Shown: positions 25,293-34,047, numbered from the stretch's first letter. The stretch is DNA of 52,535 nucleotides from an uncultured delta proteobacterium (GCA_903904735.1 CAIVDM010000100.1:1-52535); one strand, 5' to 3'. Translations and numbers: made by a program. The notes: generated from the sequence alone by a model not told the origin.

Positions 25293-26929
25293 ATGAGGCT
25301 CACGATAACGTCTAAAATATCACTCGCTGTCTTGATCATTCGGGCAGAGGCCTGGAACGCCTTTTGGTACTTAATAACGTTGGCGAACTCCTCATCGAGA
25401 TTTACTGATGAAAACTCGTCGCGCTTACTGCTGGCTGTCATATAGCTGGCGTTGGCGACATCGGCCTCGAGCTGCGCGGCGGATTTCATATTGCCCGCGG
25501 TGCTTACCGCTGAGTTGTATAGCTCATCAAAAGTCCCTCGAAATGACATTCCGCCGAGGGAATAACTAAACGCATCTGTTCTCAGGCCGGCCAAAGCTTG
25601 CGCGTTAGAGCCATCGCCTGTCGCGAAAGCGAGGCTTCCTGGCGTTGAATCGAGGTCGCGCGCGGCGGCGAACTGATCGGGACTGGAGACTCCCAGCCTA
25701 AGCAAGTTCGAGAAAGTGTGAAGACCCGTTCCAGCCAGATCAGAGATCGTAGCCTGACCGTCACCATCAACATCCTTCACACCTGAGAAATCAAAATCAA
25801 AGAGCCCGAATACGCCTGGCGTATTACCATTTAAATCCCCGGCCCGTGGCTGTATTCCTGGTGTCGCGGGGTCCTCATCACCGCCGCGATACACCTGATT
25901 GACTTCTGTTATCAGCGTGCGGGTAAGCGCCTCAATTCGAGTGGCTAGCGCCACGATATCTCCATCAGCTTCGTATGGAGAAGTATTTGAGGGATCCGCG
26001 TATCCACGCATCTGAATCACACCGCCAAGCGAGCCTCCCCCGTTCTTAATGATCTGCGTCAAGTCGAGATGTGAAGGCGAGGCCTCTGTTCCGAAGTTAT
26101 ATACAACATAGGACAGAACGCTGTCCGAAAGGGACCGTGGCATGGTGCCGCCGCCAAAAGTGGGTGTCGCGGTTACACTGAGATCACGTGAGGTCTCTTG
26201 ATTGACGAGCGGAAATCCATTCTCCAGGACGCAGTTAACCATCCCGTTCGGGGTCTCAACAATATTAAACGAAATCTTCTCGGCTAACTTCGCTAGCACA
26301 GTATCCCGTTGATCTCGCTCATCGGTCGCCGATACTCCCACCGATTCTCGCTGCGCGATAACGGTATTGAGGTAAGCAACCTCTTTTGTGATCGAGTTAA
26401 TTGAGCCAACTTCCATACCAACCCGCTGGTCAAGCTCGTTCTGCGAGTTGGCGAGCTCCTGAAAGGTCGTTCGAATCGTGCTGACGAGATCCTCTCCCTT
26501 CTGAAGCACGTTAAGGCGCAGATCGAGATTTGAAGGATCAACACCGAGCTGATTGACGGCTGAGAAGAATTCATTGAGCGTCGAGCCAACCGTCATCGTG
26601 GGACCGGTAAGGCTAAATACGTTCTCCACTCTGCCTAGGTATTCGTTTCGTACCGTCGCGGCTCCCTGTCGCGAAACCGCGCGGCGTAAAGAATCCTCCA
26701 GAAACGCGTTCGTTACTCGGGAAATTTCCCCTAATTGCACGCCACTACCAATACGGAGGATACCGTCTACTGTGGCTGGATCGAGTCGGGTCTGGACCGC
26801 GATGTTGCGGCGTGTATAGCCGGGAGTATTAACGTTAGCGATATTGTTGGAAGCATTGGACAACAACGCCTGCGTAGCGGTCATCGAACTTACTGAGTTG
26901 CCGAGGATTTTCGCGGTGAAGTTTGCCAT
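25289..26929 (-). CDS. flgK: Flagellar hook-associated protein 1, with an embedded calcium-loop-like insert
   Basis: 546 residues. The N-terminal LLSNASNNIANVNTPGYTRR rod/hook motif (about 23-42) and the C-terminal NLDEEFANVIKYQKAFQASA helix are classic FlgK. It caps the hook and joins it to the filament through FlgL. Unusual for FlgK is DVDGDGQATISD at residues 386-397, which has the acidic spacing of an EF-hand/dockerin calcium loop and sits in the variable middle domain. A sigma-54-type promoter lies about 60 bases upstream. FlgN, its usual export chaperone, is encoded just upstream. Confidence 0.94.
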   Translation of the reverse strand: MANFTAKILGNSVSSMTATQALLSNASNNIANVNTPGYTRRNIAVQTRLDPATVDGILRIGSGVQLGEISRVTNAFLEDSLRRAVSRQGAATVRNEYLGRVENVFSLTGPTMTVGSTLNEFFSAVNQLGVDPSNLDLRLNVLQKGEDLVSTIRTTFQELANSQNELDQRVGMEVGSINSITKEVAYLNTVIAQRESVGVSATDERDQRDTVLAKLAEKISFNIVETPNGMVNCVLENGFPLVNQETSRDLSVTATPTFGGGTMPRSLSDSVLSYVVYNFGTEASPSHLDLTQIIKNGGGSLGGVIQMRGYADPSNTSPYEADGDIVALATRIEALTRTLITEVNQVYRGGDEDPATPGIQPRAGDLNGNTPGVFGLFDFDFSGVKDVDGDGQATISDLAGTGLHTFSNLLRLGVSSPDQFAAARDLDSTPGSLAFATGDGSNAQALAGLRTDAFSYSLGGMSFRGTFDELYNSAVSTAGNMKSAAQLEADVANASYMTASSKRDEFSSVNLDEEFANVIKYQKAFQASARMIKTASDILDVIVSLI

Positions 26930-26949
26930 GGAGAGTGCCTTCTACAGCT

Positions 26950-26970
26950 CGGCAAAATATGCCGAAAGCT
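26950..26970. repeat. Hairpin in the flgK leader
   Basis: TCGGCA, AAATA, TGCCGA forms a 6-bp stem and 5-base loop shortly upstream of the flgK start. It would be in the 5' untranslated part of the transcript made from the sigma-54 promoter. It may be a fortuitous palindrome or a translation-control element. Confidence 0.4.
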
Positions 26971-26988
26971 GGGGATCCTCTACTAAGT

Positions 26989-27006
26989 AAGCAATGAGTG
27001 TGCCGC
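26989..27006 (-). promoter_or_regulatory. Sigma-54-type promoter of flgK-flgL
   Basis: Read on the minus strand the sequence is GCGGCACACTCATTGCTT. It has GG-N10-GC spacing and matches the -24 (TGGCAC) and -12 (TTGCT) consensus at all but the first base of the core. The -12 element lies about 60 bases before the flgK ATG. Sigma-54 control of hook-associated genes is known in several polar-flagellate lineages. No activator-binding site was identified. Confidence 0.75.
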
Positions 27007-27053
27007 GGAGAATATGCGCTAGGGGGCTGCCTCAGCGCGCCTTACCAGAAGCC

Positions 27054-27566
27054 CTATGCCTCGCCTAAGAGGGATCCAACTCGCTGAGGCGCCGGTTGCG
27101 CCCCCTCTATGACAGAGCCAAAGGCGTTATAGACGCGACTAACGGTTTGTGACGCTGACCACAAAAGTGAAATCTCCCCGTTCACGAGTCCTAGTGAGTA
27201 GTTAAGGACTTGGGTGAACTCTTTGGTCTTTGTATCAACCGCCGCCACCGCGTTCTTTATTTTTTCTACGTATGTCGACAGCCGATTCTTATCCGCCGAA
27301 GCGGGTAGTCCCTCAACGAATTCACTGAGTTTGGTGGAATCGTTACCTACCACTGAAGTGACTATCGCGACACGGATATCCCTTAGCTGTGAAAGACGGT
27401 CGATGATCCTGGAGCGAGTCGCGGAAAACTCAACCAACTCGTCGGTTTTGAGAGTAACGACGCGCTCTTGTTCCTGATCCAATATCTGAAGGTAGTCGTG
27501 GTACTGCCGCAGCTCCTCATCGAGCGCGGTCTCCAGGGCCTTTAGAACTTTAGGTTCGAGCTTCAT
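27054..27566 (-). CDS. flgN: FlgN-like flagellar export chaperone
   Basis: 170 residues, predicted mostly helical, with the FlgN pattern: two long heptad-rich helices (LEPKVLKALETALDEELRQ; LDQEQERVVTLKTDELVEF) and no signal peptide. FlgN binds FlgK and FlgL in the cytoplasm before export. Family sequences are poorly conserved, so the call leans on the position between flgM and flgK, where flgN normally lies. Confidence 0.78.
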   Translation of the reverse strand: MKLEPKVLKALETALDEELRQYHDYLQILDQEQERVVTLKTDELVEFSATRSRIIDRLSQLRDIRVAIVTSVVGNDSTKLSEFVEGLPASADKNRLSTYVEKIKNAVAAVDTKTKEFTQVLNYSLGLVNGEISLLWSASQTVSRVYNAFGSVIEGAQPAPQRVGSLLGEA

Positions 27567-27624
27567 CTACGAAACACCTGGGTAACGTTTATTCCACGAC
27601 GCGAAGCGAATCGGAGGGGAAGAA

Positions 27625-27990
27625 CTATCCCTCGTCACCCGCCGCCAAGCCTCCACCGAAGATAATCTCTGTCGAGATCTCCTCGCCGAGCGCCTGGGCT
27701 ATGCTTTCCACCGGAGGGGCGTATGAACCATTTCGGATCCGCTCCTTAAGCGACTCCACTTTCACGCGCCGCTCCTCCGCCATTCGAGCCGGATCCAGCT
27801 CCTGTCGAAGAACGGACCCCAAGGACGAGAACTTCATGGTGTCGACCTGGGTCTTGCGCAACTCCGCCGACAGACCATCCGCGGCGCCGTTAGTTGTGGG
27901 CGCTCGTCGAGCCGCTCCTTGTTCCCCTACTCGTCCTTCCTGGATACGCTTGAGAACATTCTCGTTTCCGTCTGATCCCGGTACCTTCAT
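27625..27990 (-). CDS. flgM: Anti-sigma-28 factor FlgM
   Basis: 121 residues. The conserved C-terminal sigma-28-binding segment is readable (VESLKERIRNGSYAPPVESIAQAL, roughly residues 80-105), while the N-terminal half is polar and probably disordered, as in other FlgM proteins. It ends with a Gly/Ala-rich tail. The start at 27990 has AGGA upstream; the frame from 28014 is less likely. FlgM holds FliA inactive until it is exported through the finished hook. It is the first gene after the palindrome-rich gap that separates it from flgJ. Confidence 0.87.
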   Translation of the reverse strand: MKVPGSDGNENVLKRIQEGRVGEQGAARRAPTTNGAADGLSAELRKTQVDTMKFSSLGSVLRQELDPARMAEERRVKVESLKERIRNGSYAPPVESIAQALGEEISTEIIFGGGLAAGDEG

Positions 27991-28061
27991 AATCCGTCCT
28001 ATGGAATAAACCACTGTGGCGCCCCTTACACGAGCAGGCTACCACTTTCGATGCCACAACT

Positions 28062-28077
28062 TACCAAAAGGTTGCCA
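28062..28077 (-). promoter_or_regulatory. Possible weak sigma-54 promoter before flgM
   Basis: Minus-strand TGGCAACCTTTTGGTA has a good -24 element and correct spacing, but the -12 element is GT rather than GC. It lies about 70 bases before the flgM start, a suitable distance. The broken -12 dinucleotide keeps confidence low. Confidence 0.3.
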
Positions 28078-28107
28078 TTTTGTGGTTACTCAACTCAATC
28101 AACTTAT

Positions 28108-28157
28108 TTCACGTCAGCCCCTCTAAGGGGCGGATTTGCGGAGCAAATTCGGGGTGG
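28108..28157. repeat. Two small hairpins between flgJ and flgM
   Basis: CCCCT-CTA-AGGGG and, adjacent, GATTTGC-GGA-GCAAATTC (6 bp plus a wobble pair) form two consecutive stem-loops next to the larger structured element at 28158-28274. Together they make this gap unusually palindrome-rich. Confidence 0.5.
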
Positions 28158-28274
28158 AAAAAACTAACTATTCACCACAATAGGGCATCCCCGATCAGGG
28201 GATGACAAGAAACGAAGAGCTGCTCTCAGCCGCAGCCACCGTGCGACCGCTCTTGCTATCCTGGTGAATAGTTA
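28158..28274 (-). other. Structured element with 13-bp inverted terminal repeats
   Basis: TAACTATTCACCA (28165-28177) and its exact reverse complement (28262-28274) enclose 84 bases. Inside are a 7-bp hairpin (CATCCCC at 28186-28192, GGGGATG at 28198-28204) and a longer stem with AAGAGC at 28215-28220 and GCTCTT at 28249-28254. A short ATAG/CTAT pairing extends the outer stem. Read on the minus strand, the closing arm is followed by GTTTTTT, as in a terminator. The right arm includes the flgJ stop codon. It may be a terminator for the upstream flagellar genes, a small non-autonomous mobile element or a structured RNA. Confidence 0.65.
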
Positions 28275-28574
28275 CTTTTTTGAGAACTTATTAATATCCT
28301 TAAGGATTACGTCCTTAACTCCCATTCCCTTGCCCTCTGAAATGGAGTTTGCCAACGCCTCGTTAAGCATATCCCGATACATGGACTCCTCATTACTGCC
28401 CGTGAGAACTCCTTTCTTGGGAACCGTACTCCACATCGAGTCAATCATCTGTTTCACCAACATCGCCTCGAACTGCCGCGCCGCGAGCTCTGGATTCTTG
28501 GTATCCGGTGTGGGCTTCTGGGCCCCACGAAGATCCGGCGCCGCGACACTCTCAAGAGGCTTTATCTTGTTCAT
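28272..28574 (-). CDS. flgJ: FlgJ rod-binding domain protein (no muramidase domain)
   Basis: 100 residues covering only the rod-binding (rod-scaffold) domain: ARQFEAMLVKQMIDSMWSTV (about 32-51) and MYRDMLNEALANSISEGKGMG (about 65-85). The peptidoglycan-hydrolase domain of enterobacterial FlgJ is absent, as in many deltaproteobacteria, where a separate enzyme opens the wall. Its TAA stop lies within the right arm of the structured inverted repeat. Confidence 0.85.
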   Translation of the reverse strand: MNKIKPLESVAAPDLRGAQKPTPDTKNPELAARQFEAMLVKQMIDSMWSTVPKKGVLTGSNEESMYRDMLNEALANSISEGKGMGVKDVILKDINKFSKK

Positions 28575-28582
28575 ACTCGCAC

Positions 28583-29674
28583 CTACATCACAACTAGCTC
28601 AGCGTTGAGGGCACCTGCAGCCTTCAGCGCCGTAAATATGGCGATCAGATCACGGGGTGTAGCCCCAAGTGAATTGAGCGCTTGCACAACATCCCCTAAC
28701 GTCACCTCTCCTCCAACCAACTGCAACGCCTTAATATCCTCACCGACACTCACATCCGTGTTCGTGACCGCCGCTGTCTGTCCCGCCGCCAGAGCGTTCG
28801 GCTGAGACACATCATTTTCCTGCCGTATGGTGATGTTTAGATTACCATGTGCGAGCGCGACTCGACTGATAGAGACCTTTTCACCCATGATAATCGTTCC
28901 TGTTCTCTCGTTGACGATTACTCGGGCTCCTACATCCTGTTCAACTTCAACTTGCTCAAGCGATGCTACCAGAGCGACAGGATCGAACTGACCACGCGCG
29001 TCGAGTGGGATCTCAACGGCCGCTGAGTCAATCGCGACCGCCGCTGGCTTGCCGATGCGAGTGTTAAGAGCGGTTACCACTCGCGTCATGGTCGTGAAAT
29101 CTGGCTTTCGGAGCACTATTCTAACTTTTTTGGACTGGAACAGATCGAACGGAATGGATCGCTCCACCAAAGCACCTTGAGGAAGCGTCCCCACCGTGGG
29201 GTGGTTCTTCTGCGCTGAATCGCCACCTTGCTCAACAGAGAACCCTCCAAGATCGACAGGCCCTTGCGCCACGGCATAGGTATTCCCGTCAGCTCCCTTG
29301 AGCGGCGTGAAGAGCAACATTCCACCTTGAAGACTCTTCGCGTCTCCTAATGATGAGAGCGTGATATCGATTTTAGAGCCTGGTCTGGCGAATGGCGGTA
29401 ACTCGGCTGTGACCATGACCGCCGCGACGTTCTTTACGCGCACCGCGATGGGATCCACTCTAATTCCCATCTTCTCCAACATGTTTGAGATACTCTTTGG
29501 CGTGAAGTCGGTCATTCGACCATCTCCCGTGCCGTTCAACCCCACTACCAATCCGTAGCCGAGCAGCTGATTGCCTCGCACCCCCTCAACATCCGCGATG
29601 TCTTTTAGACGCGCGGCCTGCGCTGAACCAGCGAGTCCGAGAAGAAGCGCTAATATGGCTAAAACTTTTTTCAT
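28583..29674 (-). CDS. flgI: Flagellar P-ring protein
   Basis: 363 residues from the start at 29674 (AGGA six bases upstream; signal peptide MKKVLAILALLLGLAGSAQA). The mature protein begins ARLKDIADVEGVRGNQLLGYG, the diagnostic FlgI opening. GLVVGLNGTGDG and RVKNVAAVMVTAELPPFARPG follow. FlgI forms the periplasmic bushing in the peptidoglycan layer. A frame from 29695 would overlap flgH and lacks a ribosome-binding site. Confidence 0.96.
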   Translation of the reverse strand: MKKVLAILALLLGLAGSAQAARLKDIADVEGVRGNQLLGYGLVVGLNGTGDGRMTDFTPKSISNMLEKMGIRVDPIAVRVKNVAAVMVTAELPPFARPGSKIDITLSSLGDAKSLQGGMLLFTPLKGADGNTYAVAQGPVDLGGFSVEQGGDSAQKNHPTVGTLPQGALVERSIPFDLFQSKKVRIVLRKPDFTTMTRVVTALNTRIGKPAAVAIDSAAVEIPLDARGQFDPVALVASLEQVEVEQDVGARVIVNERTGTIIMGEKVSISRVALAHGNLNITIRQENDVSQPNALAAGQTAAVTNTDVSVGEDIKALQLVGGEVTLGDVVQALNSLGATPRDLIAIFTALKAAGALNAELVVM

Positions 29675-29682
29675 ACTTATTC

Positions 29683-30621
29683 CTAGAATGGCCACACAAT
29701 TCGGAGCGCTCTCGCGAGCCAGCCACCATACTGCGCCTCTCCCACTGTTCCATTTCCGTAATAGTCGATTCGGATCTGCGCGATTTTAGACGCGTTCACC
29801 TCGTTATCTGACGAGATGTCGCGTTGTCGAACGAGACCCGATATGACCATGATCTGCTCCTCGTTGTTTACCGCTATGATCTTCTCTCCCTCGATTCTTA
29901 AGAGTCCTGAAGGAAGCACCTCGGCGACCACGGCGGAGAGTCTGGCGTTTAACTGCCCTTGACGAATAGTACGACCTTCGCCCTTAAAGTTGTTCTGCGT
30001 TGACGCCTGAATGAGCGCGTTGAGATCTGGTGGCTGCGACCAGTTCTGAGTCTGCTGCTCTAACCCGAGGAAATGCTCGATGGCGGCCAAGAACTCACTC
30101 TTAGATTTGATCTCCGTGTCGGCGGTGTGTCGACCAAGTGATGTCTCGGTTACGACGATCGTCACCAAGTCCATCGGTTGCCACGCGCGGAAATCACGGT
30201 AGGGCTCGTTGCCAGTCTGGCTCTCTCGCCACAGGGATGCCGTTACACCGGGATCTCCTTCGGTAAGTGGTCCCCGATAAGGTTGTGGCATATTCTCATG
30301 GCTGCGAACGACGCGCACATCCGAGCCAAGCCCGGAATCAGCCGCTCCCTGCACATACGCTCCCGCGACACTGTGAGGGTTATTCACTGAGGGGGGCCCA
30401 CTTCTCGCTGGCGGAGCTGACGCCATTCGAAGCTGCGCTCTTCCATCGACCCCTTGGGTTTCCTCTACAGCCCCCTTCCACTCCAGGCCCTGCCGTGCGC
30501 CAGCGCCAGCCGACATACCGACATACTTTAATGAAGGTACATACGGTTCCGCGGACCGTGTCGGAACACAACCAACGCTGAGAAATGAGAGAAGAGAGAG
30601 TCCTCGAAGCAAGCTATTCAT
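29683..30621 (-). CDS. flgH: Flagellar L-ring protein, extended N-terminal linker
   Basis: 312 residues. The lipoprotein signal ends near Cys18 (LLSFLSVGC). The conserved L-ring domain starts near residue 115 (ASLWRESQTGNEPYRDFRAWQ) and includes LVTIVVTETSLGRHTADT, GEGRTIRQGQLNARLSAVVAEVLPSG (about 215-240) and ISGLVRQRDISSDNEV. The segment between about residues 20 and 110 is polar, Gly/Ser/Pro-rich and longer than in the enterobacterial protein. It forms the outer-membrane bushing with FlgI. A gap of two bases separates it from flgA. Confidence 0.93.
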   Translation of the reverse strand: MNSLLRGLSLLSFLSVGCVPTRSAEPYVPSLKYVGMSAGAGARQGLEWKGAVEETQGVDGRAQLRMASAPPARSGPPSVNNPHSVAGAYVQGAADSGLGSDVRVVRSHENMPQPYRGPLTEGDPGVTASLWRESQTGNEPYRDFRAWQPMDLVTIVVTETSLGRHTADTEIKSKSEFLAAIEHFLGLEQQTQNWSQPPDLNALIQASTQNNFKGEGRTIRQGQLNARLSAVVAEVLPSGLLRIEGEKIIAVNNEEQIMVISGLVRQRDISSDNEVNASKIAQIRIDYYGNGTVGEAQYGGWLARALRIVWPF

Positions 30622-30623
30622 GC

Positions 30624-31595
30624 TTATTTACCTCCAACCTCTACTAATCCCTTGTCGATCACGCGGGCCGTGACGATCTTGCTCGACGTCTCGTTTCGAA
30701 CCTTAATCTCTTGTCGCTCAACGCCCGACTCCAACGCGACTCCCATAGCGCTCGCCTCTAATCTTCCGGCCCGGAACAGCATAGAAACTCGAGAGCCCGC
30801 CAGAACCAACGCCGGAAGCGCTATGGCGTTCGTGTTGAACATCTCGCCCTGTCCGATATCGCGCTGCACGCTCTTTCCTATCACATCACCTAACTCTCGA
30901 ACGGAGTCACCAAGCACAGCAGCCGCGTTCACTTTTCTGAGTTGCACATCCGCGGCACTTATCACCGCCCCCTTACGCAGAGGTGAGGTCGCCACTGGCA
31001 TCAATCTCCACTCATCGCCTAAAGCGCGCATCTGGAATCGCACCTCATCGGCTCCAGACACTGAACGATAGTCGACTCCAAAGTGCCCCGGTTTTGTCCC
31101 GTGAAGCGCGACGACTTCTACACCGAAGCTATCCGTTGGAATCCTGACAGGCTTGTCATGCATGATCTGCTTGAGATCTATCTGCTTGTCTTGTGAACCG
31201 AGAAACGAGAGCAAAGCCTTTTCCAGCTCCTCATTCGTTACTTCGCGATAAGCGCGCGTAATTTTTATCTGTCGGGGCAGAGAGTAAAGAATAGTATCAA
31301 GTCGCACTCCATTATCCCTGATTTTCTCCACTACTTGCGCTCCCTCGAGCAGGGTACTCTCGCCCGCTTTTGGACTCTGCGCGATCTGGAGAGTTCGCAG
31401 CCTCACTATCGTCTCGTCATCCTTTATCGACGCTGAGTCTATATGCGCGATGTCGCCGAGCCTCACGCTCGAATCAGACACCACTACATCGCTGTGCCCC
31501 TGGACTCGAATCGATGTCTTATCCGACTGCGCGAGACACTCTGACATTGACACGATTACCAGCAATGCGGCTATCGCTCCCCTAGCACCACTCAT
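30624..31595 (-). CDS. flgA: Flagellar P-ring assembly chaperone
   Basis: 323 residues with an N-terminal signal peptide and a C-terminal SAF/FlgA domain (ATSPLRKGAVISAADVQLRKV, then DVIGKSVQRDIGQGEMF). FlgA helps FlgI polymerise in the periplasm. The N-terminal half (about 30-180) is a longer, less conserved region typical of deltaproteobacterial FlgA. Tight spacing to flgG (three bases) and flgH (two bases) marks one operon. Confidence 0.9.
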   Translation of the reverse strand: MSGARGAIAALLVIVSMSECLAQSDKTSIRVQGHSDVVVSDSSVRLGDIAHIDSASIKDDETIVRLRTLQIAQSPKAGESTLLEGAQVVEKIRDNGVRLDTILYSLPRQIKITRAYREVTNEELEKALLSFLGSQDKQIDLKQIMHDKPVRIPTDSFGVEVVALHGTKPGHFGVDYRSVSGADEVRFQMRALGDEWRLMPVATSPLRKGAVISAADVQLRKVNAAAVLGDSVRELGDVIGKSVQRDIGQGEMFNTNAIALPALVLAGSRVSMLFRAGRLEASAMGVALESGVERQEIKVRNETSSKIVTARVIDKGLVEVGGK

Positions 31596-31598
31596 GCG

Positions 31599-32387
31599 TT
31601 ACCTCTTCAGATTAATTACTTGATTTAACATCTCATCAGCGGTCGTGATTCCCTTTGACGACGCCTCGTACGCTCTCTGGGCCGTGATCATGTTTACGAC
31701 CTGCTCAACAACACTCACGTTACTGCTTTCGAGGAATCCTTGGTTAAGTCTTCCGAAACCGTTCTGGTTAAAGATTCCATTCACCGCGGTGCCGGACGCT
31801 TGCGTCTCTTCATAGAGGTTCTGCCCCATCGCTCGCAGTCCCGCGTTATTCGGGAAGCGAACCGCCGTAATCTGACCAACTTGAGTTGGGACAGCGTTAT
31901 TAGGCTGCTTCACCGACACGGTTCCATCTTGCGCTATCGTGATGCCAAGCGAATCTTGCGGGATCGTGATTCCTGGAGCGATTGAATAGCCGTCAGACGT
32001 GACGATTTGACCGTTTTGATCAAGCTGGAGAGCGCCTGAGCGGGTGTAGGCGAAGGTTCCGTCCGGTCGAAGAATCTGGAAGAAGCCGTCTCCCTCAATC
32101 GCGACATCGAGCTGATTACCGGTCGACGTCAAATCTCCCTGTGTGAATACCTTCTGCACAGACGAGGTTTTTACTCCCAAACCGACCTGCACTCCCGTCG
32201 GATTCATCGTTGTCTGGGACGTAGGCGCTCCCGGCTCAACAGCGTACTGATACATGAGGTCCTGGAAGTCGGCGCGGCTCTTCTTAAAGCCATTGGTGTT
32301 CACGTTCGCCAAGTTGTTGGAGATAACGTCGATATTCGTTTCCTGCGCGTTCATTCCAGTTGCTGCGGAATAGAGGGCTCTAATCAT
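31599..32387 (-). CDS. flgG: Flagellar distal rod protein
   Basis: 262 residues. The N-terminal MIRALYSAATGMNAQETNI and VISNNLANVNTNGFKKSRAD motifs are those of FlgG, as is VAIEGDGFFQI. The C-terminal GFLESSNVSVVEQVVNMI and QRAYEASSKGI helix match distal-rod proteins. The length is normal (260-262). It forms the distal rod crossing the P and L rings. Confidence 0.96.
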   Translation of the reverse strand: MIRALYSAATGMNAQETNIDVISNNLANVNTNGFKKSRADFQDLMYQYAVEPGAPTSQTTMNPTGVQVGLGVKTSSVQKVFTQGDLTSTGNQLDVAIEGDGFFQILRPDGTFAYTRSGALQLDQNGQIVTSDGYSIAPGITIPQDSLGITIAQDGTVSVKQPNNAVPTQVGQITAVRFPNNAGLRAMGQNLYEETQASGTAVNGIFNQNGFGRLNQGFLESSNVSVVEQVVNMITAQRAYEASSKGITTADEMLNQVINLKR

Positions 32388-32404
32388 ATGTGTCTCTCAA
32401 TTGG

Positions 32405-33178
32405 TTATTGTCGACGTCCTACTCGTGTGATCGCTGTTTGGTTCATGGAATCTAACGCCTGGGCGGTGCGTGTGTACGCGTCAAACGCTCTATTGGTGGT
32501 AATCAAGTCCACCATTCCCGTGATAGCTGAAACATTTGACATCTCAAGCGACATCGTTTCCATCGAACCTAGAGATGGCGTTGGGGCGCCGCCCTGCAAC
32601 TTAAACCGGGCGCCTTCCTCCGCGACAAGCTTGCTCGTATCCTCAATCCGCACGAGCTGGATTCGCCCTACTAGCTGCGGTGGCTGTGCCGCCTGCGTGC
32701 TTACTCGAACACTACCGTCGTTTCCGACAGATACCGAACCTCCCTGCGCGACGATCGCTCCACCGTCTCCCTGCACCTGAAGCCCATCAGCGGTGACCAG
32801 CTGTCCTTCCGCGTTGAGGGTAAAGTTACCCGCCTTGGTATACCGCGGTCCTTGAGGCGTATTGATAACAAAGAAATCCTTCGCGTCTCGCGCCGCTACG
32901 TCGAGGGGATTGCCAGTGTACTGAATCGGGCCACGGCTGAAATCGACCTGAGTCCGAACTTCCGAGACATTTTTCACCCGCTGTTGATCCGATCGCGCGA
33001 ACGGATCTTGCTCATTGATGGCGCTGGCGAGAGTTCCATCAAAGTTCTGAGGCTCAGCGATAACATACTGGCCCTTGAATCCTACGGTATTGATGTTGGC
33101 GAGATTATTGTTTTGGACCTCAAGCTTCCTCATCTGAAGAACTCCCGAGGACGCGGCGGCGTATGTTCCGATATCCAT
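32405..33178 (-). CDS. flgF: Flagellar proximal rod protein FlgF
   Basis: 257 residues of the rod/hook family. LEVQNNNLANINTVGFKGQY near the N-terminus and LEMSNVSAITGMVDLITTNRAFDAY near the C-terminus are conserved. It is shorter in the middle than FlgG and lies directly upstream of flgG, the normal flgF position. It is the first rod gene of the operon. Confidence 0.92.
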   Translation of the reverse strand: MDIGTYAAASSGVLQMRKLEVQNNNLANINTVGFKGQYVIAEPQNFDGTLASAINEQDPFARSDQQRVKNVSEVRTQVDFSRGPIQYTGNPLDVAARDAKDFFVINTPQGPRYTKAGNFTLNAEGQLVTADGLQVQGDGGAIVAQGGSVSVGNDGSVRVSTQAAQPPQLVGRIQLVRIEDTSKLVAEEGARFKLQGGAPTPSLGSMETMSLEMSNVSAITGMVDLITTNRAFDAYTRTAQALDSMNQTAITRVGRRQ

Positions 33179-33207
33179 AATCTAGCTCCCTGCCGTATTG
33201 ATCCTAC

Positions 33208-34047
33208 CTACCGCCGAGTCGATCCAAGAGCTCCCAGCCGGGGATCTCCCTGTTTCCTCCGTGGAGCCAAGCGCTCTCGCTCTTGCTCCTCTTCTCGCTC
33301 TATCTCGATCATCTGCGCCAAGCGTTTCACGCCCTCCATCGGGAGCTTCGTCGCGCGCGCTATCGCTTCTAGTTCTTTACCTTCCTTAATCATGCTCTCA
33401 GCTCGCCCATATACGTCCTTTAATGCTCCAACTTTCGACTGGGGGCGTTCATCTATCCGCTCGTCTTCCTCAAACTCCTCGTACTGCTCGGTCAACCATT
33501 CATTGGCGCGGGGTGATTGCTGCTTTGTCGAGAAACTCATCTCAGCCGATTTCGACCGACGCGCCGACTCACGCGCGGTCGGCGCGGGCGCTCTTCGTTC
33601 GATTTCCTTCTCGTGAGCTTCCTCAGAGTCGGATAGAGACGGCCGCGCGTAAGGTGCTTGCTTCATGGCCATCGACAGGGATTCAGCCTCGATGAGGGCA
33701 GCCTGGAGTTCTTTTCCTTCGCGTCGCGCGCTCTCGCACGACAAGCTCAGCTCTTTCGCGAGATTCTCGGCCTCTGAGATTGAAAGTGAGAGGTCCTTTT
33801 CGTGCTGATCGATCTCCGCCACGTATTTATGGATATTTTGCTCACGTCTAAGGAGTTGATCGTTCACATGACGACCAGTTGTCTCCGCCTCCATCATGGC
33901 TCGACGGAGGGCAGCCTCTATCTCAAGCGCCTTGGGCAAAATCGCCTGTACTCTTGAGGTCTTAATAGACCTGAACGCCATTACGAGAATGGATGTCACC
34001 AAGCACAGGTCAACCACCATTTGCCATATCGATATTTGGTTGATCAT
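33208..34047 (-). CDS. Membrane-anchored coiled-coil protein with DUF2802-like C-terminus
   Basis: 279 residues from the ATG at 34047 (AGGTGAG upstream); a GTG at 34056 is an alternative. One N-terminal membrane segment (about 6-25) is followed by a long charged coiled coil (about 40-130) and a Glu/Arg/Ser/Pro-rich linker. A short helical domain follows (about 215-255) with the pattern ESMIKEGKELEAIARATKLP, resembling DUF2802. Such proteins often accompany flagellar genes, but no function is settled. It is the first gene of the flgF-flgL block and follows a sigma-54-like promoter. Confidence 0.6.
   Translation of the reverse strand: MINQISIWQMVVDLCLVTSILVMAFRSIKTSRVQAILPKALEIEAALRRAMMEAETTGRHVNDQLLRREQNIHKYVAEIDQHEKDLSLSISEAENLAKELSLSCESARREGKELQAALIEAESLSMAMKQAPYARPSLSDSEEAHEKEIERRAPAPTARESARRSKSAEMSFSTKQQSPRANEWLTEQYEEFEEDERIDERPQSKVGALKDVYGRAESMIKEGKELEAIARATKLPMEGVKRLAQMIEIEREEEQERERLAPRRKQGDPRLGALGSTRR

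Noticed and set aside
28158..28274. Integron attC site
   Set aside because: The terminal arms do not contain the GTTRRRY / RYYYAAC core pairs, and no integron integrase or cassette array is seen.
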